Notes under the pieces: model-generated
Database searches by the model: none
Told to the model about the DNA's origin: nothing
Seen by the model: the letters and a program-made list of their open reading frames with translations, nothing else
Part shown: in pieces, positions 40,930-50,159 of the stretch
Layout of the letters: each line of letters begins with the position of its first letter
Position numbering within the stretch: the stretch's first letter is position 1
Program-made: the position numbers and the translations under genes
NCBI RefSeq assembly: GCF_042654065.1
Contig: NZ_JBHSFP010000009.1
Coordinates: forward strand, 124,001-188,000
DNA length: 64,000 nt
DNA from: Sphaerisporangium dianthi
GTDB lineage: Bacteria > Actinomycetota > Actinomycetes > Streptosporangiales > Streptosporangiaceae
Reading direction: 5' to 3'

Positions 40930-41982
40930 TCAGTACGGCAGCGTGTACCTGTTGAAGCGCTGAGCCACATACGGCGCCTTGAACTTGGGGAAGGCGACGG
41001 TCTTGATGTCGCCGTCGGAGGTATAGCGGTCCTCCGGGTGGGCGTTCAGCCAGTCGAGCCAGGCCGTCGAGCAGAACCGGGCGCAGTCGCCGACCTTGTC
41101 CATGGCCCGGATGCGCGGGATGCCGAGCGGGTCGAAGTCCTTGCTGAAGGGCGAGGCGGCGGGGGTGTACCCGGCCAGGAAGACGCCCGCGTAGTCGTAC
41201 TTCACGCCTGCGGCGTCCCCGTGCATCGCCCAGTCCTTGGTGCTCGGCTGGTTGCCGTACGGCAGGGCGAGCGTGACCGGGGCGTCCTTGATCAGCGAGG
41301 TGACCAGCTTGTGGCCCGCGGCGATCTGGTCGGTGACCTGCTGCTTGGACCTGCCGCGCAGGTTGAGGTGGTCGCGCGTGTGGTTGCCGATGTCGAAGCC
41401 GTTGTCGCGCAGCCAGCCGAGCGTCTGCGCCTGCGCCTCGGGCCCGAAGGTGCCGAACATGTCCTTGATGACATAGAAGGTGGCGACCGGCCGGAAGCCC
41501 GGGTGCTGCCGGGCGACGTCCTGCAGGATGGCGACGGCGGTGTCCGGCTTGGGCTTCCCCGCGCCGTCCAGGGTGAGCTGCGAGGGCGACGAGTCGTCGA
41601 AGGTCAGCACGACCGGGTGGCGGCCCGCCGGGATGGAGATCTTCCCGGTGGCGAACTCCTTGGCCGTGATCGGGACATAGCCGTCCTTGGCCAGCCGTTC
41701 CAGCTCGGCGCGGAACTGCTGCGGCGTGCGGTCGTCGGTGACGGACGGCTTGGCGACCACGCGGTGATACATGATCACCGGGATCTGTCCCAGCTCGTTC
41801 GCCTTCACCTTGGCCGCCGTGGCCAGCGCGGCCTTGCGCGCCTCCTGCGCGGAGGCAGGCCCGGCCTGCTTGTGGGATGCGGCCGGCTGCGCGACGACCT
41901 TGGACTCCCCCTGCCCGCACGCGGCCAGCGCCACGACGCCCAGCGACAGCACCCCGACATGACCTGCCCGGAACCGCCCCAT
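40930..41982 (-). CDS. Polysaccharide deacetylase lipoprotein (NodB domain)
   Basis: This is a lipid-anchored carbohydrate esterase 4 enzyme that probably removes acetyl groups from cell-wall or other surface glycans. The 350-residue protein has a signal peptide with the lipobox ALAAC (Cys at about 22), a Lys/Ala/Gln-rich spacer, and a NodB domain from about residue 65. VIMYHRVV is an N-terminal mark; VVLTFDDSSPSQ holds the catalytic and metal-binding Asp pair; and HTRDHLNL gives the H-x3-H metal site. The ATG at 41982 follows GGGGGGACC. The real sugar substrate is not known. Confidence 0.9.
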   Translation of the reverse strand: MGRFRAGHVGVLSLGVVALAACGQGESKVVAQPAASHKQAGPASAQEARKAALATAAKVKANELGQIPVIMYHRVVAKPSVTDDRTPQQFRAELERLAKDGYVPITAKEFATGKISIPAGRHPVVLTFDDSSPSQLTLDGAGKPKPDTAVAILQDVARQHPGFRPVATFYVIKDMFGTFGPEAQAQTLGWLRDNGFDIGNHTRDHLNLRGRSKQQVTDQIAAGHKLVTSLIKDAPVTLALPYGNQPSTKDWAMHGDAAGVKYDYAGVFLAGYTPAASPFSKDFDPLGIPRIRAMDKVGDCARFCSTAWLDWLNAHPEDRYTSDGDIKTVAFPKFKAPYVAQRFNRYTLPY

Positions 41983-42139
41983 GGTCCCCCCAACCGACCC
42001 GATCAATGAGATACGTCTCTCCTACCCCCCGGATCACGATCTCAACACGCATCGCAGTCGAGCGAATGCCTAAAGTGACGATATCGAACCTGCAAGATGA
42101 CATTCCGGACGGCATGCCGGGGCGCCGCGCCAGGCGCTT

Positions 42140-43159
42140 CTACTTGCCGGTCTCCCCTGCCCGCACGCGGATGCCGGTGAGCCGGCGCAGGATGTCCCAC
42201 CAGAACGGGGCGCCGAACAGCAGGGCGAAGAAGGTGACCAGGAAGCCCGGCCAGTGACCCGGGCTGATCAGGCGCTGGAGCCACTCGCCGCCGTTCCAGG
42301 ACCACTTGGGGCTGCCCCCGTCGGGCACGCGCACCGACACCGGGGCGTGGCCCACCATCTGGACGAACGCCGGGGCCGACAGCACCTCGGTCACGCAGGC
42401 GTAGGGGTCGGCGGGGTGGTCGGGACACTTCTCGCGCAGGGACCGCAGCGACTGGGCTCCCCCGTCGGCCGTGGCCGCGACCTGGGCCCGTATGGCGTTG
42501 TCGGTGAGGATCGCCCTGCCGTACTCCAGGGAGTCCATGCTGAACAGCAGCGTGAGCACCAGGCCGAGCACGGCGAGCACCCAGCGGACGTAGCGGCGGT
42601 AGAGCATGGTGAGGCGGCTCATCTCGCCGTCGAACCACTGCTCGACGGCCTTGCGGAAGGCGTCGAGGTCGCCGTGGGCGGTGTCCCAGGCGCCCTGCAG
42701 CGGCCGGTACAGAGGGCTGCCGCCGGCCTCCAGCTTGGCGAGCATGGCCGGAACGCCGCCCTCGCCGGTGACGATCTCCATCATCGCCATGGCGAAACGG
42801 CCGGGCGGGATGGAGGCGATGCTCGTCTTGCCGTCCTTGCCGTGGTCGATCTCGCGGAGCCGCTCGTACAGCAGGCCCGTCCAGCTGGTCGCCGCGCTCT
42901 CCACCGGCGGCGGCTTGGCGCTGTACGCCGGACGCTCGTCACGCCGGAACGGCAGGCTCGAGAACACCTCGGCGATCGTGCCGGGGATCGACTTCTTGCC
43001 CTTGTCCCCGTCCAGGGTGTCCTTGAGGTAGGCCCACAGGAACTTGCTGCGGATGCCCAGCAGCCGCACCAGGCCCTCGTTCACCCCGCTGAGCAGCAGC
43101 GAGAACAGCAGGAACGCCAGGACCAGCCCGATGGCGAGGTCGATGTAGACCGAGTTCAC
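42140..43159 (-). CDS. Orphan membrane protein with three spans
   Basis: This 339-residue protein is not recognised. It begins with a strong membrane span (residues ~6-27, LAIGLVLAFLLFSLLLSGVNEG), then a charged cytoplasmic-looking region to ~190, a second span (~192-211), a region with two Cys (REKCPDHPADPYACVTE), and a third span (~303-322) with FWWDILRRLTGIRVR. The motif LYERLREIDHGKDGKTSIASIPPGRFA lies in the first loop. Proteins with similar layout occur as uncharacterised genes in several bacteria, but I cannot name a family. GTG start; the ribosome site is weak (GGTGACG). Confidence 0.72.
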   Translation of the reverse strand: MNSVYIDLAIGLVLAFLLFSLLLSGVNEGLVRLLGIRSKFLWAYLKDTLDGDKGKKSIPGTIAEVFSSLPFRRDERPAYSAKPPPVESAATSWTGLLYERLREIDHGKDGKTSIASIPPGRFAMAMMEIVTGEGGVPAMLAKLEAGGSPLYRPLQGAWDTAHGDLDAFRKAVEQWFDGEMSRLTMLYRRYVRWVLAVLGLVLTLLFSMDSLEYGRAILTDNAIRAQVAATADGGAQSLRSLREKCPDHPADPYACVTEVLSAPAFVQMVGHAPVSVRVPDGGSPKWSWNGGEWLQRLISPGHWPGFLVTFFALLFGAPFWWDILRRLTGIRVRAGETGK

Positions 43160-43339
43160 GGCGCGTCACCGGCCCGGCCCCACGGGGCTGTGAGGAAGCC
43201 TGATGGGGGCACGACCATTCCTCCACGGGGGGCGGGGTCAAGCAGACGCCAACAAAGGTACTCATTAAGGTCATGCGGCGCAGGCACCTTCGCCACGGCG
43301 CGCCGAGACGTGGCCCGGCGAGATCGGCCGTCCCCCGAG

Positions 43340-43361
43340 CGGCCGGCCGCAGCGCCGGCCG
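43340..43361 (-). terminator. Hairpin just downstream of glnE
   Basis: CGGCCGGC (43340-43347) pairs with GCCGGCCG (43354-43361) around a 6-nt loop, 9 nt beyond the glnE stop on the minus strand. No T-run. Confidence 0.5.
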
Positions 43362-43370
43362 GGGCCTGGG

Positions 43371-46361
43371 TCAGGCGCCTCCGTAGAAGACGCGCTCGGC
43401 GACCACCCGTGCCCGGCGCGTGGTGCGCAGGTAGTCCTCGACGAAGTCCTCCGAGCCGTCGGGGGCGTAGCCGAGGGCGCGGGAGATCAGCATGCGCTCG
43501 CGCACGTCGACCGGGATGCTGTCGCCGGCCCGGCCCCGCACGAGCATGATGGCGTCGCGGATCTGGGAGGCGAAGCGCCACGCCTCGGCGACCACCTCTT
43601 CGTCGGTGCAGGCCAGCAGCCCGGCGCCGACGGCGGCGCGCAGGGCCTCCAGTGTGCGGGTGGTGCGCAGCTCGGGGACCTCGTAGGCGTGCCTGAGCTG
43701 GATGAGCTGCGCGAGCCACTCGACGTCCGACAGCCCTCCCCTGCCCAGCTTGGTGTGCAGCAGGGGGTCGGCGCCCCGGGGCAGCCGCTCGGCCTCCATG
43801 CGCGCCTTGAGCCGCCGGATCTCGCGCACGGCCGTCTCGCCGATGCCGTCGGGCGGGTAGCGAAGCGGTTCGATGAGCTGGATGAACGCCTCGCCCAGCT
43901 GCGGGTCACCGGCCGAGAACCGGGCGCGCAGCAGCGCCTGGGACTCCCAGGTCGAGGACCACCGCCGGTAGTAGGCGGCATAGGAGGACAGCGTGCGCAC
44001 GAGCGGGCCCTGGCGGCCCTCCGGGCGCAGGTCGGGGTCGATCAGCAGCGGCGGGTCGGGCGCGGGACGGGCGAGCAGGCGGCGCAGCTCGTTGGCGACC
44101 GCGTGGGCCGCGTCGGCGGCGGCCTTCTCGTCGGCGCCCTCGACCGGCGAGTGGACGAACATCACGTCGGCGTCGCTGCCGTAGGAGCATTCGTAGCCGC
44201 CGAGCCGGCCCATCGCGATCACGGCGAAGCGGGTGGGGAACTCGCCGCGCCGCTCCAGCGTGACCTTGTGGATCGCGGTGTCCAGCGCCGCCTGGATGGT
44301 GACGTCGTTGAGCTCGGAGAGCGCCTGGCCGACCTCCTCTATGTCGATGCGGCCGACCAGCCCGGCCACGGCGGTGCGCAGCAGTTCGCGGCGGCGCAGC
44401 GCGCGGACCGAGACGACGGCGGTCTCGGCGTCCTGGGAGTGGCGCCGCACGGAGGCGGCGGCCTCGCCGGCGATGGACTCCTTCTGACGCGGCACGAGCT
44501 CTCCGTCGGAGCCGAGCATCGCGACGGCGTCCGGGGAGTGCAGCATCAGGCCGGTGGCGTAGCGGCTGGTGCCGAGCAGGCGGGCCAGGCGCTCGGCGAC
44601 CGCCGTCTCGTCGCGCAGCAGGCGCAGGTACCACGGGGAGGTGCCGAGCTTGTCGCTGATCTGGCGGAAGCCGAGCAGGCCGGCGTCGGGGTCGGGGGCG
44701 TCGGCGAACCAGCCGAGCATGACCGGGAGCAGGGTGCGCTGGATCGCCGCCCGCCGCGAGACGCCGCTGGTCAGGGCGGCGATGTGCCGCAGAGCCCCGT
44801 CGGGGTCGGCGTAGCCGAGCGCGCAAAGCCTGGCCGAGGCGGCGGCGGCCGACAGGCGGGTCTCGTCCCCGGGCAGCCGGGCGACGGCCTGCAGCAGCGG
44901 CCGGTAGAAGAGCTTCTCGTGCAGCCGGCGGGCCTCCATGGCGTGGCGTCTCCAGCGGGTGGTGAACTCCCCCACCGGGTCGACGGTCATGCCGAGGCCG
45001 CGGCCGATGCGGCGCAGGTCGGTGACGTTCTCGGGGACGATGTGCGTGCGGCGCAGGCGGTGGAGCTGCAGCAGGTGCTCCACCTGCCGCAGGAAGGTGT
45101 ACGCCTCGGCCAGGGCCTTGGCGTCGTCCCTGCCGACGTAGCCGCCCCGCGAGAGCGCGGCGAGCGCGGGCATGGTGGCGCGGCGGCGCAGCAGCCCGTC
45201 GTGACGGCCGTGCACGAGCTGGAGCAGCTGGACGGCGAACTCGATGTCGCGCAGGCCGCCGGGGCCCAGCTTGATCTGCCGGTCGGCCTCACCGGCGCGG
45301 ACGTGGGCCTCGACCCTGCGGCGCATGGCCTGGACGTCCTCGACGAAGTTCTCGCGAGCGGCGGAGTGCCAGACCAGCTCGTTCACCGCGGCGACGTACT
45401 CGCCGCCGAGTTCGAGGTCTCCGGCGACCGGGCGCGCCTTGAGCAGCGCCTGGAACTCCCAGGTCTTGGCCCACCGCCGGTAGTAGGTCAGGTGGCTCGC
45501 CAGGGTGCGGACCAGCGGCCCGGCCTTGCCCTCGGGCCGCAGCGCGGCGTCGACCTCCCACAGGGAGCCCTCGGGGGTGCTGGCGGAGCAGGCGCGCATC
45601 ATGCCCTGCGCGAGCCGGGTGGCGGCCTGGAGCGCCTTGGTCTCGTCGACGCCGTCCCGCGGCTCGGCCACGAAGATGACGTCCACGTCGCTGATGTAGT
45701 TGAGCTCGCGGGCGCCGCACTTGCCCATGCCGACGACGGCGAGCCGCACGTCGGCGCTCTCGGGGACCTCGGCCCTGGCGATGGCGAGACCGGCCTCCAG
45801 GGCGCCGGTGGCCAGGTCGGACAGCTCGGAGGTGATCTCGGAGAGCGAGGCCGCGCCGGTGATGTCGCGCGCGGCCAGGTGCAGGAGCCTGCCGCGGTAG
45901 GCGACGCGCAGGGCCGACATCGTGTCGGTGCCGCCGTGCGGGGCGCACGGCTCGGCCTCGCGCGGGTCGGCGCCGACCGCCTCCAGCAGCTCGGCGCGCA
46001 TCTGCTGCCGGGGCGCGCGCTGGACGGCCTGGTCGCCTTCCAGGAGCTTCCAGTGCCCGGGGTGGCGGACGACGTGGTCTCCGAGCGCGGCCGACAGGCC
46101 GAAGACGCAGATCAGCCGCGATCGCAGGCCAGGGTCGGCGCGCAGTGCGCCGAGGACGCTCGGGTCGCGCTCGGCGAGGCGGTTGAGCGAGGTGAGGGCG
46201 AGGTCGGGATCGGCGGCTCCGACCAGGGCCGCGAGCAGATCGAGATCTCCCACGGCCTCGGGTCCGAGCTCGTCGAGGAGCCGCTCGGCCTGGGCTCCGT
46301 CGGCGAAGCCCAGCCCGGCGAGGCGCCCTGCTGTGGTCTGCATACGGGACTCGGCGGTCAC
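43371..46361 (-). CDS. glnE: Bifunctional glutamine synthetase adenylyltransferase/adenylyl-removing enzyme
   Basis: GlnE adds AMP to, or removes it from, the Tyr of GlnA according to nitrogen status. The 996-residue protein has two nucleotidyltransferase domains. The N-terminal one has GMGKCGARELNYISDVDVIFV (adenylyl removal), and the C-terminal one has AMGRLGGYECSYGSDADVMFVH (adenylylation), each followed by a helical regulatory domain; the length is normal. The GTG start has no ribosome site, but TACTTT lies 6 nt upstream, so the mRNA may be leaderless. Its substrate site is present in the GlnA encoded in this window. Confidence 0.96.
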   Translation of the reverse strand: MTAESRMQTTAGRLAGLGFADGAQAERLLDELGPEAVGDLDLLAALVGAADPDLALTSLNRLAERDPSVLGALRADPGLRSRLICVFGLSAALGDHVVRHPGHWKLLEGDQAVQRAPRQQMRAELLEAVGADPREAEPCAPHGGTDTMSALRVAYRGRLLHLAARDITGAASLSEITSELSDLATGALEAGLAIARAEVPESADVRLAVVGMGKCGARELNYISDVDVIFVAEPRDGVDETKALQAATRLAQGMMRACSASTPEGSLWEVDAALRPEGKAGPLVRTLASHLTYYRRWAKTWEFQALLKARPVAGDLELGGEYVAAVNELVWHSAARENFVEDVQAMRRRVEAHVRAGEADRQIKLGPGGLRDIEFAVQLLQLVHGRHDGLLRRRATMPALAALSRGGYVGRDDAKALAEAYTFLRQVEHLLQLHRLRRTHIVPENVTDLRRIGRGLGMTVDPVGEFTTRWRRHAMEARRLHEKLFYRPLLQAVARLPGDETRLSAAAASARLCALGYADPDGALRHIAALTSGVSRRAAIQRTLLPVMLGWFADAPDPDAGLLGFRQISDKLGTSPWYLRLLRDETAVAERLARLLGTSRYATGLMLHSPDAVAMLGSDGELVPRQKESIAGEAAASVRRHSQDAETAVVSVRALRRRELLRTAVAGLVGRIDIEEVGQALSELNDVTIQAALDTAIHKVTLERRGEFPTRFAVIAMGRLGGYECSYGSDADVMFVHSPVEGADEKAAADAAHAVANELRRLLARPAPDPPLLIDPDLRPEGRQGPLVRTLSSYAAYYRRWSSTWESQALLRARFSAGDPQLGEAFIQLIEPLRYPPDGIGETAVREIRRLKARMEAERLPRGADPLLHTKLGRGGLSDVEWLAQLIQLRHAYEVPELRTTRTLEALRAAVGAGLLACTDEEVVAEAWRFASQIRDAIMLVRGRAGDSIPVDVRERMLISRALGYAPDGSEDFVEDYLRTTRRARVVAERVFYGGA

Positions 46362-46373
46362 ATGCTCAAAGTA
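46362..46373 (-). promoter_or_regulatory. Candidate leaderless promoter of glnE
   Basis: On the minus strand TACTTT is followed by 6 nt and the GTG at 46361. Only 47 nt separate glnE from the upstream amidotransferase gene. Confidence 0.4.
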
Positions 46374-46408
46374 GCCGCTTCCTCACCGCCTCGTCGTTAG
46401 TGGTTTCG

Positions 46409-47200
46409 CTACGTAATCGCCCGGTCACCGTGAATGGACATGGGTGCCCGGGCGGCGCCGGCCGCGGGTCCGCCCCGGACGACGGCGGCGAAGGCCTCGG
46501 CGAAGGGCCGCCACGTCGCCGCCAGCTCCTGCCCGGCGGCGGTGACCTCGGCGTCCAGGCGCGCGGCGTCGTACCCGGCCCCGGCCAGTTCCGCGGCGTT
46601 CGGCCCGGTCCAGGACACGAAGATCTCGGGGGAGGCCTCAGGGTGGAACTGTACGGCCCAGGCCCGGTCGCCGAGGCGGAACCCCTGGTTGGGGTAGGCG
46701 GCGCCCGTGGCCATCGGGACCGCGCCGGGCGGCAGGACGGTGACGGCGTCCTGGTGGTACTGCACCGCTCGCGCGGTGAGCGGCAGCCCGCCGAACAGCG
46801 GGTCGCCGGCGGCCTGCGGCAGGATCGACACCTCGCCCAGCCCGACCTCGAGCCCGGCCGCGCCAGGCCGGACCTCTCCCCCGCAGGCCAGGGCCATCAA
46901 CTGGGCGCCGAGGCAGATGCCGAGGGTGGGCAGCGACGCCTCGACCGCCCGCCTGATCAGCTCGCGGGTGGCCGGCAGCCACGGGGATCCCTCGTCGTCC
47001 CAGGCCGAGGGCGCGCCGCCGAGGACGATCAGGCCGTCGGCGGGGGGCTCCCCGGACGGTCCGGCGCCGAGGGCGGGCAACTCGCCGCCCAGGTACGGCC
47101 GGGCGATCTCGCAGGTCATGCCCGCGCCGGCCAGCCATCCGGCGAAGAATCCGAGGCCGGCCTCGGCCTCGTGCTCGACGACCACAATCCGGTTTGTCAT
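46409..47200 (-). CDS. Class I glutamine amidotransferase-like protein
   Basis: The 263-residue protein has the class I GATase fold. The nucleophile elbow is LGICLGAQLMA (Cys), the oxyanion region VLGGAPSAWDDE, and the catalytic His and Glu are in QFHPEAS. It is a stand-alone domain, like the YfeJ/GuaA-like amidotransferases used in gamma-glutamyl or guanine-related chemistry. It lacks the ATP-pyrophosphatase domain of GMP synthase, so it is not GuaA. It is upstream of glnE, 47 nt apart, which may reflect a shared link to glutamine, but the reaction is unknown. Confidence 0.88.
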   Translation of the reverse strand: MTNRIVVVEHEAEAGLGFFAGWLAGAGMTCEIARPYLGGELPALGAGPSGEPPADGLIVLGGAPSAWDDEGSPWLPATRELIRRAVEASLPTLGICLGAQLMALACGGEVRPGAAGLEVGLGEVSILPQAAGDPLFGGLPLTARAVQYHQDAVTVLPPGAVPMATGAAYPNQGFRLGDRAWAVQFHPEASPEIFVSWTGPNAAELAGAGYDAARLDAEVTAAGQELAATWRPFAEAFAAVVRGGPAAGAARAPMSIHGDRAIT

Positions 47201-47212
47201 GTCTCAATTATG
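47201..47212 (-). promoter_or_regulatory. Candidate leaderless promoter of the amidotransferase gene
   Basis: On the minus strand CATAAT is followed by 6 nt and the ATG at 47200. CATAAT differs from TATAAT at one position. Confidence 0.45.
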
Positions 47213-47311
47213 AGTGTCCGAATCTGCCGGTCTTCCCCGGTGAACACCGGAAAAGGGGGAACTTTCGCAGGGCCGGTTCGTTGATCGAAACGGGGCCGGA
47301 AAACGAGGGGA

Positions 47312-48049
47312 ATGCGTCAGACGATGGGGGAGTTCGTCCGCACGGCGTTGGGTTTTCCCACCGTGCTGTTCAGTTTCCCGCTGGTGGTCACCGTCGGCTA
47401 CTGGATCCTGGTCCTGCTGGGGAGCGCCGGGATCGACATGCTCGACGCCGGGGACGCGGGCGAGGCGGGTCATGGCGCCGGAGCGCTGTCCGCGCTCGGT
47501 CTCGGCGGGGTGCCGGCGACCGTGACGGTCTCCCTGCTCCTCGCCGTCGCGTGGTTCGCGAGCCTCGCCGGCACGGCGCTGCTCGGCGTTCCGTCCGTCG
47601 CCGCCAGGACGGCCGTCCTCGTCGGGGCGTCGCTCTCGGCGTGGCTCGTCACCCGCGTGCTGGTGGCGCCCCTGCGCCGGGTCTTCGCCGTTCATCGATC
47701 GCCCTCCCGCGACGACTTCGTGGGCAGGACGTGTGTCATCCGCACGGGCCGCGTGAGCTCCGATTTCGGCCAGGCCGAGGTCAGGGCCTCCGATGGCTCC
47801 TCCGCCGTCATCCAGGTCAGGCAGACGCAGTGGCCGAGCCACGCGCCGCGGGAAGGGCTCGTCGCCGAGTCCGCCCCCCGCGGCGGGAACGGGTTCGAGC
47901 CGCCTGCCGGAGACGAGAGCGCAGCCGGGCATGAGCGAGCGCTGCGCTCGGGCGACACCGCCCTGATCTTCGCCTACGACGCGGACGGCGAGTTCTTCTG
48001 GGTCACCCCCTACGACGCGGAACTCGAGCCTGACGCCCCCATCAGGTAA
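47312..48049 (+). CDS. YqiJ-like membrane protein with OB-fold C-terminus
   Basis: The 245-residue protein has three membrane spans (about residues 16-37, 70-90 and 98-118), followed by a soluble beta-rich domain that starts DDFVGRTCVIRTGRVSSDFGQAEVRASDG. This fits the OB-fold (NfeD-like) of YqiJ. In Escherichia coli YqiJ is encoded next to the flotillin YqiK, and here a flotillin gene follows after 10 nt. Proteins of this type are thought to work with SPFH proteins in membrane microdomains. The ATG is very close to GAGGGG; an internal ATG at 47324 is an alternative start. It is divergent from the amidotransferase gene and begins a three-gene operon. Confidence 0.82.
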   Translation: MRQTMGEFVRTALGFPTVLFSFPLVVTVGYWILVLLGSAGIDMLDAGDAGEAGHGAGALSALGLGGVPATVTVSLLLAVAWFASLAGTALLGVPSVAARTAVLVGASLSAWLVTRVLVAPLRRVFAVHRSPSRDDFVGRTCVIRTGRVSSDFGQAEVRASDGSSAVIQVRQTQWPSHAPREGLVAESAPRGGNGFEPPAGDESAAGHERALRSGDTALIFAYDADGEFFWVTPYDAELEPDAPIR

Positions 48050-48059
48050 AGGACCCCAA

Positions 48060-50159
48060 TTGGACGTCATCTCCACCGGCTTCGGCGTGCTGCTCGCCGT
48101 GGTCCTGCTCATCGTGCTCACCACGCTGCTCGTCTTCACCCGCCTGTTCCGCAAGGTGGAACAGGGCAAGGCGCTGATCATCTCCAAGGTCAAGACGGTC
48201 GACGTCACCTTCACCGGCGCCGTCGTGCTGCCCGTCCTGCACAAGGCCGAGGTGATGGACATCTCGGTCAAGACCATCGAGATCGAGCGGTCGGGCCAGG
48301 AGGGCCTGATCTGCCGGGACAACATCCGCGCCGACATCCGCATCACCTTCTTCGTACGGGTCAACAAGACCGCCGAGGACGTGGTGAGGGTGGCGCAGGC
48401 CATCGGCACCGCCCGGGCCAGTTTCCAGGCGACGCTCCAGGAGCTGTTCAGCGCCAAGTTCTCCGAGGCGCTGAAGACCGTCGGCAAGCAACTCGACTTC
48501 GTCGACCTCTACACCCAGCGCGACGAGTTCCGCGACCAGATCATCCAGGTCATCGGCACCGACCTGAACGGCTACAGCCTCGAGGACGCCGCCATCGACT
48601 TCCTCGAGCAGACGCCCATGGCCGCACTGGACCCGGCCAACATCCTCGACGCCCAGGGCATCCGCAAGATCACCGAACTGACCGCCATCGAGCACGTCCG
48701 CACCAACGAGTTCCAGCGCCACGAGGAGAAGGAGATCACCCGCCAGAACGTCGACGCGCGGGAAGCGATCTTGGAGCTGGAGCGGCGGCAGGCGGACGCG
48801 GAGAGCAAGCAGAAGCGCGAGGTCCAGACGATGCGGGCCCGTGAGGAGGCCGAGATCGCCCGGGTGCAGGCCGAAGAGCGGCTGAAGTCCCGCGCGGCCG
48901 ACATCCGCACCGACGAGCAGCTCGGCGTCCAGCGGGAGAACCTGGCCAGGGAGGTCGCGGTGGCCGAGAAGAACCGCGAGCGCGTCATCGCGATCGAGAC
49001 CGAACGCATCGAGAAGGACCGCCAGCTGGAGGTCATCGCCCGCGAGCGCGAGACCCAGCTTTCCTCGATGTCCAAGGACAAGGAGCTGGAGACCGAGAAG
49101 CGGGCCATGGCGGAGATCATCCGCGAGCGCGTCGCGGTCGAGAAGACCGTCGCCGAGCAGGAGGAGATCATCAAGCGCCTGCGCGCGGTCGAGGAGGCCG
49201 AGCGGGTGCGCCAGACCGTGGTGATCCAGGCCGAGGCCGAGGCGCAGGAGGGCCTGGTCAAGGACATCAAGGCCGCCGAGGCGGCCGAGGCGGCGGCCCG
49301 GCACAGGGCGCGCGAGGAACTGGTGCTGGCCGAGGCGCGCCAGCAGGCCGCCGAGTTCGAGGCCAGGGCCAAGATCCGCCTGGCCGAGGGCGTCCAGGCC
49401 GAGGCCGCCGCGGCCGGCCTGGCCGGAGTGCAGGTGCGCGAGCGGGACGCCGCGGCCATCGAGAAGGTCGGCCTCGCCGAGGCGGCCGTCGAGCGCGAGA
49501 AGACCCTCGTGGCCGCCACGGCGGTCGGCGAGAGGCTGAAGTCGGAGGCCGAGGGCCTGAAGGAGAAGGCCGAGGCGATGGCCGCGCTGAACGACGCCAG
49601 CCGCGCCCACGAGGAGTACCGCCTGCGGCTGGACGCGGAGAAGGAGCTGCGGATCGCCGCGCTGGACGCCCAGCGCTCCATCGCCGAGTCGCAGGCCATC
49701 GTGCTCGCCGCCGGGCTGGAGAAGGCCGACATCGACATCGTCGGCGGTGACGGGATGTTCTTCGACCGGCTGATGGGCTCCATCGCCATGGGCAAGAGCG
49801 TGGACGGCTTCGTCGAGCACTCGGAGGTGGCCAAGAAGCTGGCCGGACCGTGGCTTGCGGGGACCTCCAGCTTCCCCGAGGACCTCACCCGGATGCTCGG
49901 CGCGTTCAGCTCCTCGGACGTGAAGAACCTGACCATCTCGGCGCTGCTCATGCGGCTGATCAAGGCGGGCGGCCCGGACAGCGGGCAGCTGCGGGCGCTG
50001 CTGGACGCCGCGCGCCGGCTCGGCGTCGCCGAGGCGCCCCTGTCCGCCCTCACCGCCGCGGGCACGGCGGGAACGGGCGCGGCGGACGCGGCGGCCGCCG
50101 TCGTGACGGGCGCGGTCTCACCGGCCGTCGCCGCGGGCGCGGCCGGCGCAGAGAAGTGA
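48060..50159 (+). CDS. Flotillin-like SPFH/band 7 protein (YqiK-like)
   Basis: This is a membrane scaffold protein of the flotillin family. The 699-residue protein has an N-terminal membrane span (about residues 6-28), an SPFH domain (about 30-200, with VDVTFTGAVVLPVLHKAEVMDISVK cut here to its core VLHKAEVMDISVK and FFVRVNKTAEDVVRVAQAIG), a coiled-coil body of more than 300 residues rich in Glu, Arg and Ala, and a flotillin C-terminal part (GGDGMFFDRLMGSIAMGKSV). The TTG start follows AAAGGA with 7-nt spacing. It overlaps the next start by GTGA. It likely forms large membrane rings or cages and may recruit the AAA protein. Confidence 0.92.
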   Translation: MDVISTGFGVLLAVVLLIVLTTLLVFTRLFRKVEQGKALIISKVKTVDVTFTGAVVLPVLHKAEVMDISVKTIEIERSGQEGLICRDNIRADIRITFFVRVNKTAEDVVRVAQAIGTARASFQATLQELFSAKFSEALKTVGKQLDFVDLYTQRDEFRDQIIQVIGTDLNGYSLEDAAIDFLEQTPMAALDPANILDAQGIRKITELTAIEHVRTNEFQRHEEKEITRQNVDAREAILELERRQADAESKQKREVQTMRAREEAEIARVQAEERLKSRAADIRTDEQLGVQRENLAREVAVAEKNRERVIAIETERIEKDRQLEVIARERETQLSSMSKDKELETEKRAMAEIIRERVAVEKTVAEQEEIIKRLRAVEEAERVRQTVVIQAEAEAQEGLVKDIKAAEAAEAAARHRAREELVLAEARQQAAEFEARAKIRLAEGVQAEAAAAGLAGVQVRERDAAAIEKVGLAEAAVEREKTLVAATAVGERLKSEAEGLKEKAEAMAALNDASRAHEEYRLRLDAEKELRIAALDAQRSIAESQAIVLAAGLEKADIDIVGGDGMFFDRLMGSIAMGKSVDGFVEHSEVAKKLAGPWLAGTSSFPEDLTRMLGAFSSSDVKNLTISALLMRLIKAGGPDSGQLRALLDAARRLGVAEAPLSALTAAGTAGTGAADAAAAVVTGAVSPAVAAGAAGAEK

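Noticed and set aside
43689..46400. A 903-codon plus-strand frame
   Set aside because: Antisense to glnE, which has both nucleotidyltransferase motifs on the minus strand.
46409..47200. GMP synthase (guaA)
   Set aside because: Only the amidotransferase domain is present; the ATP-pyrophosphatase and dimerisation domains are absent.
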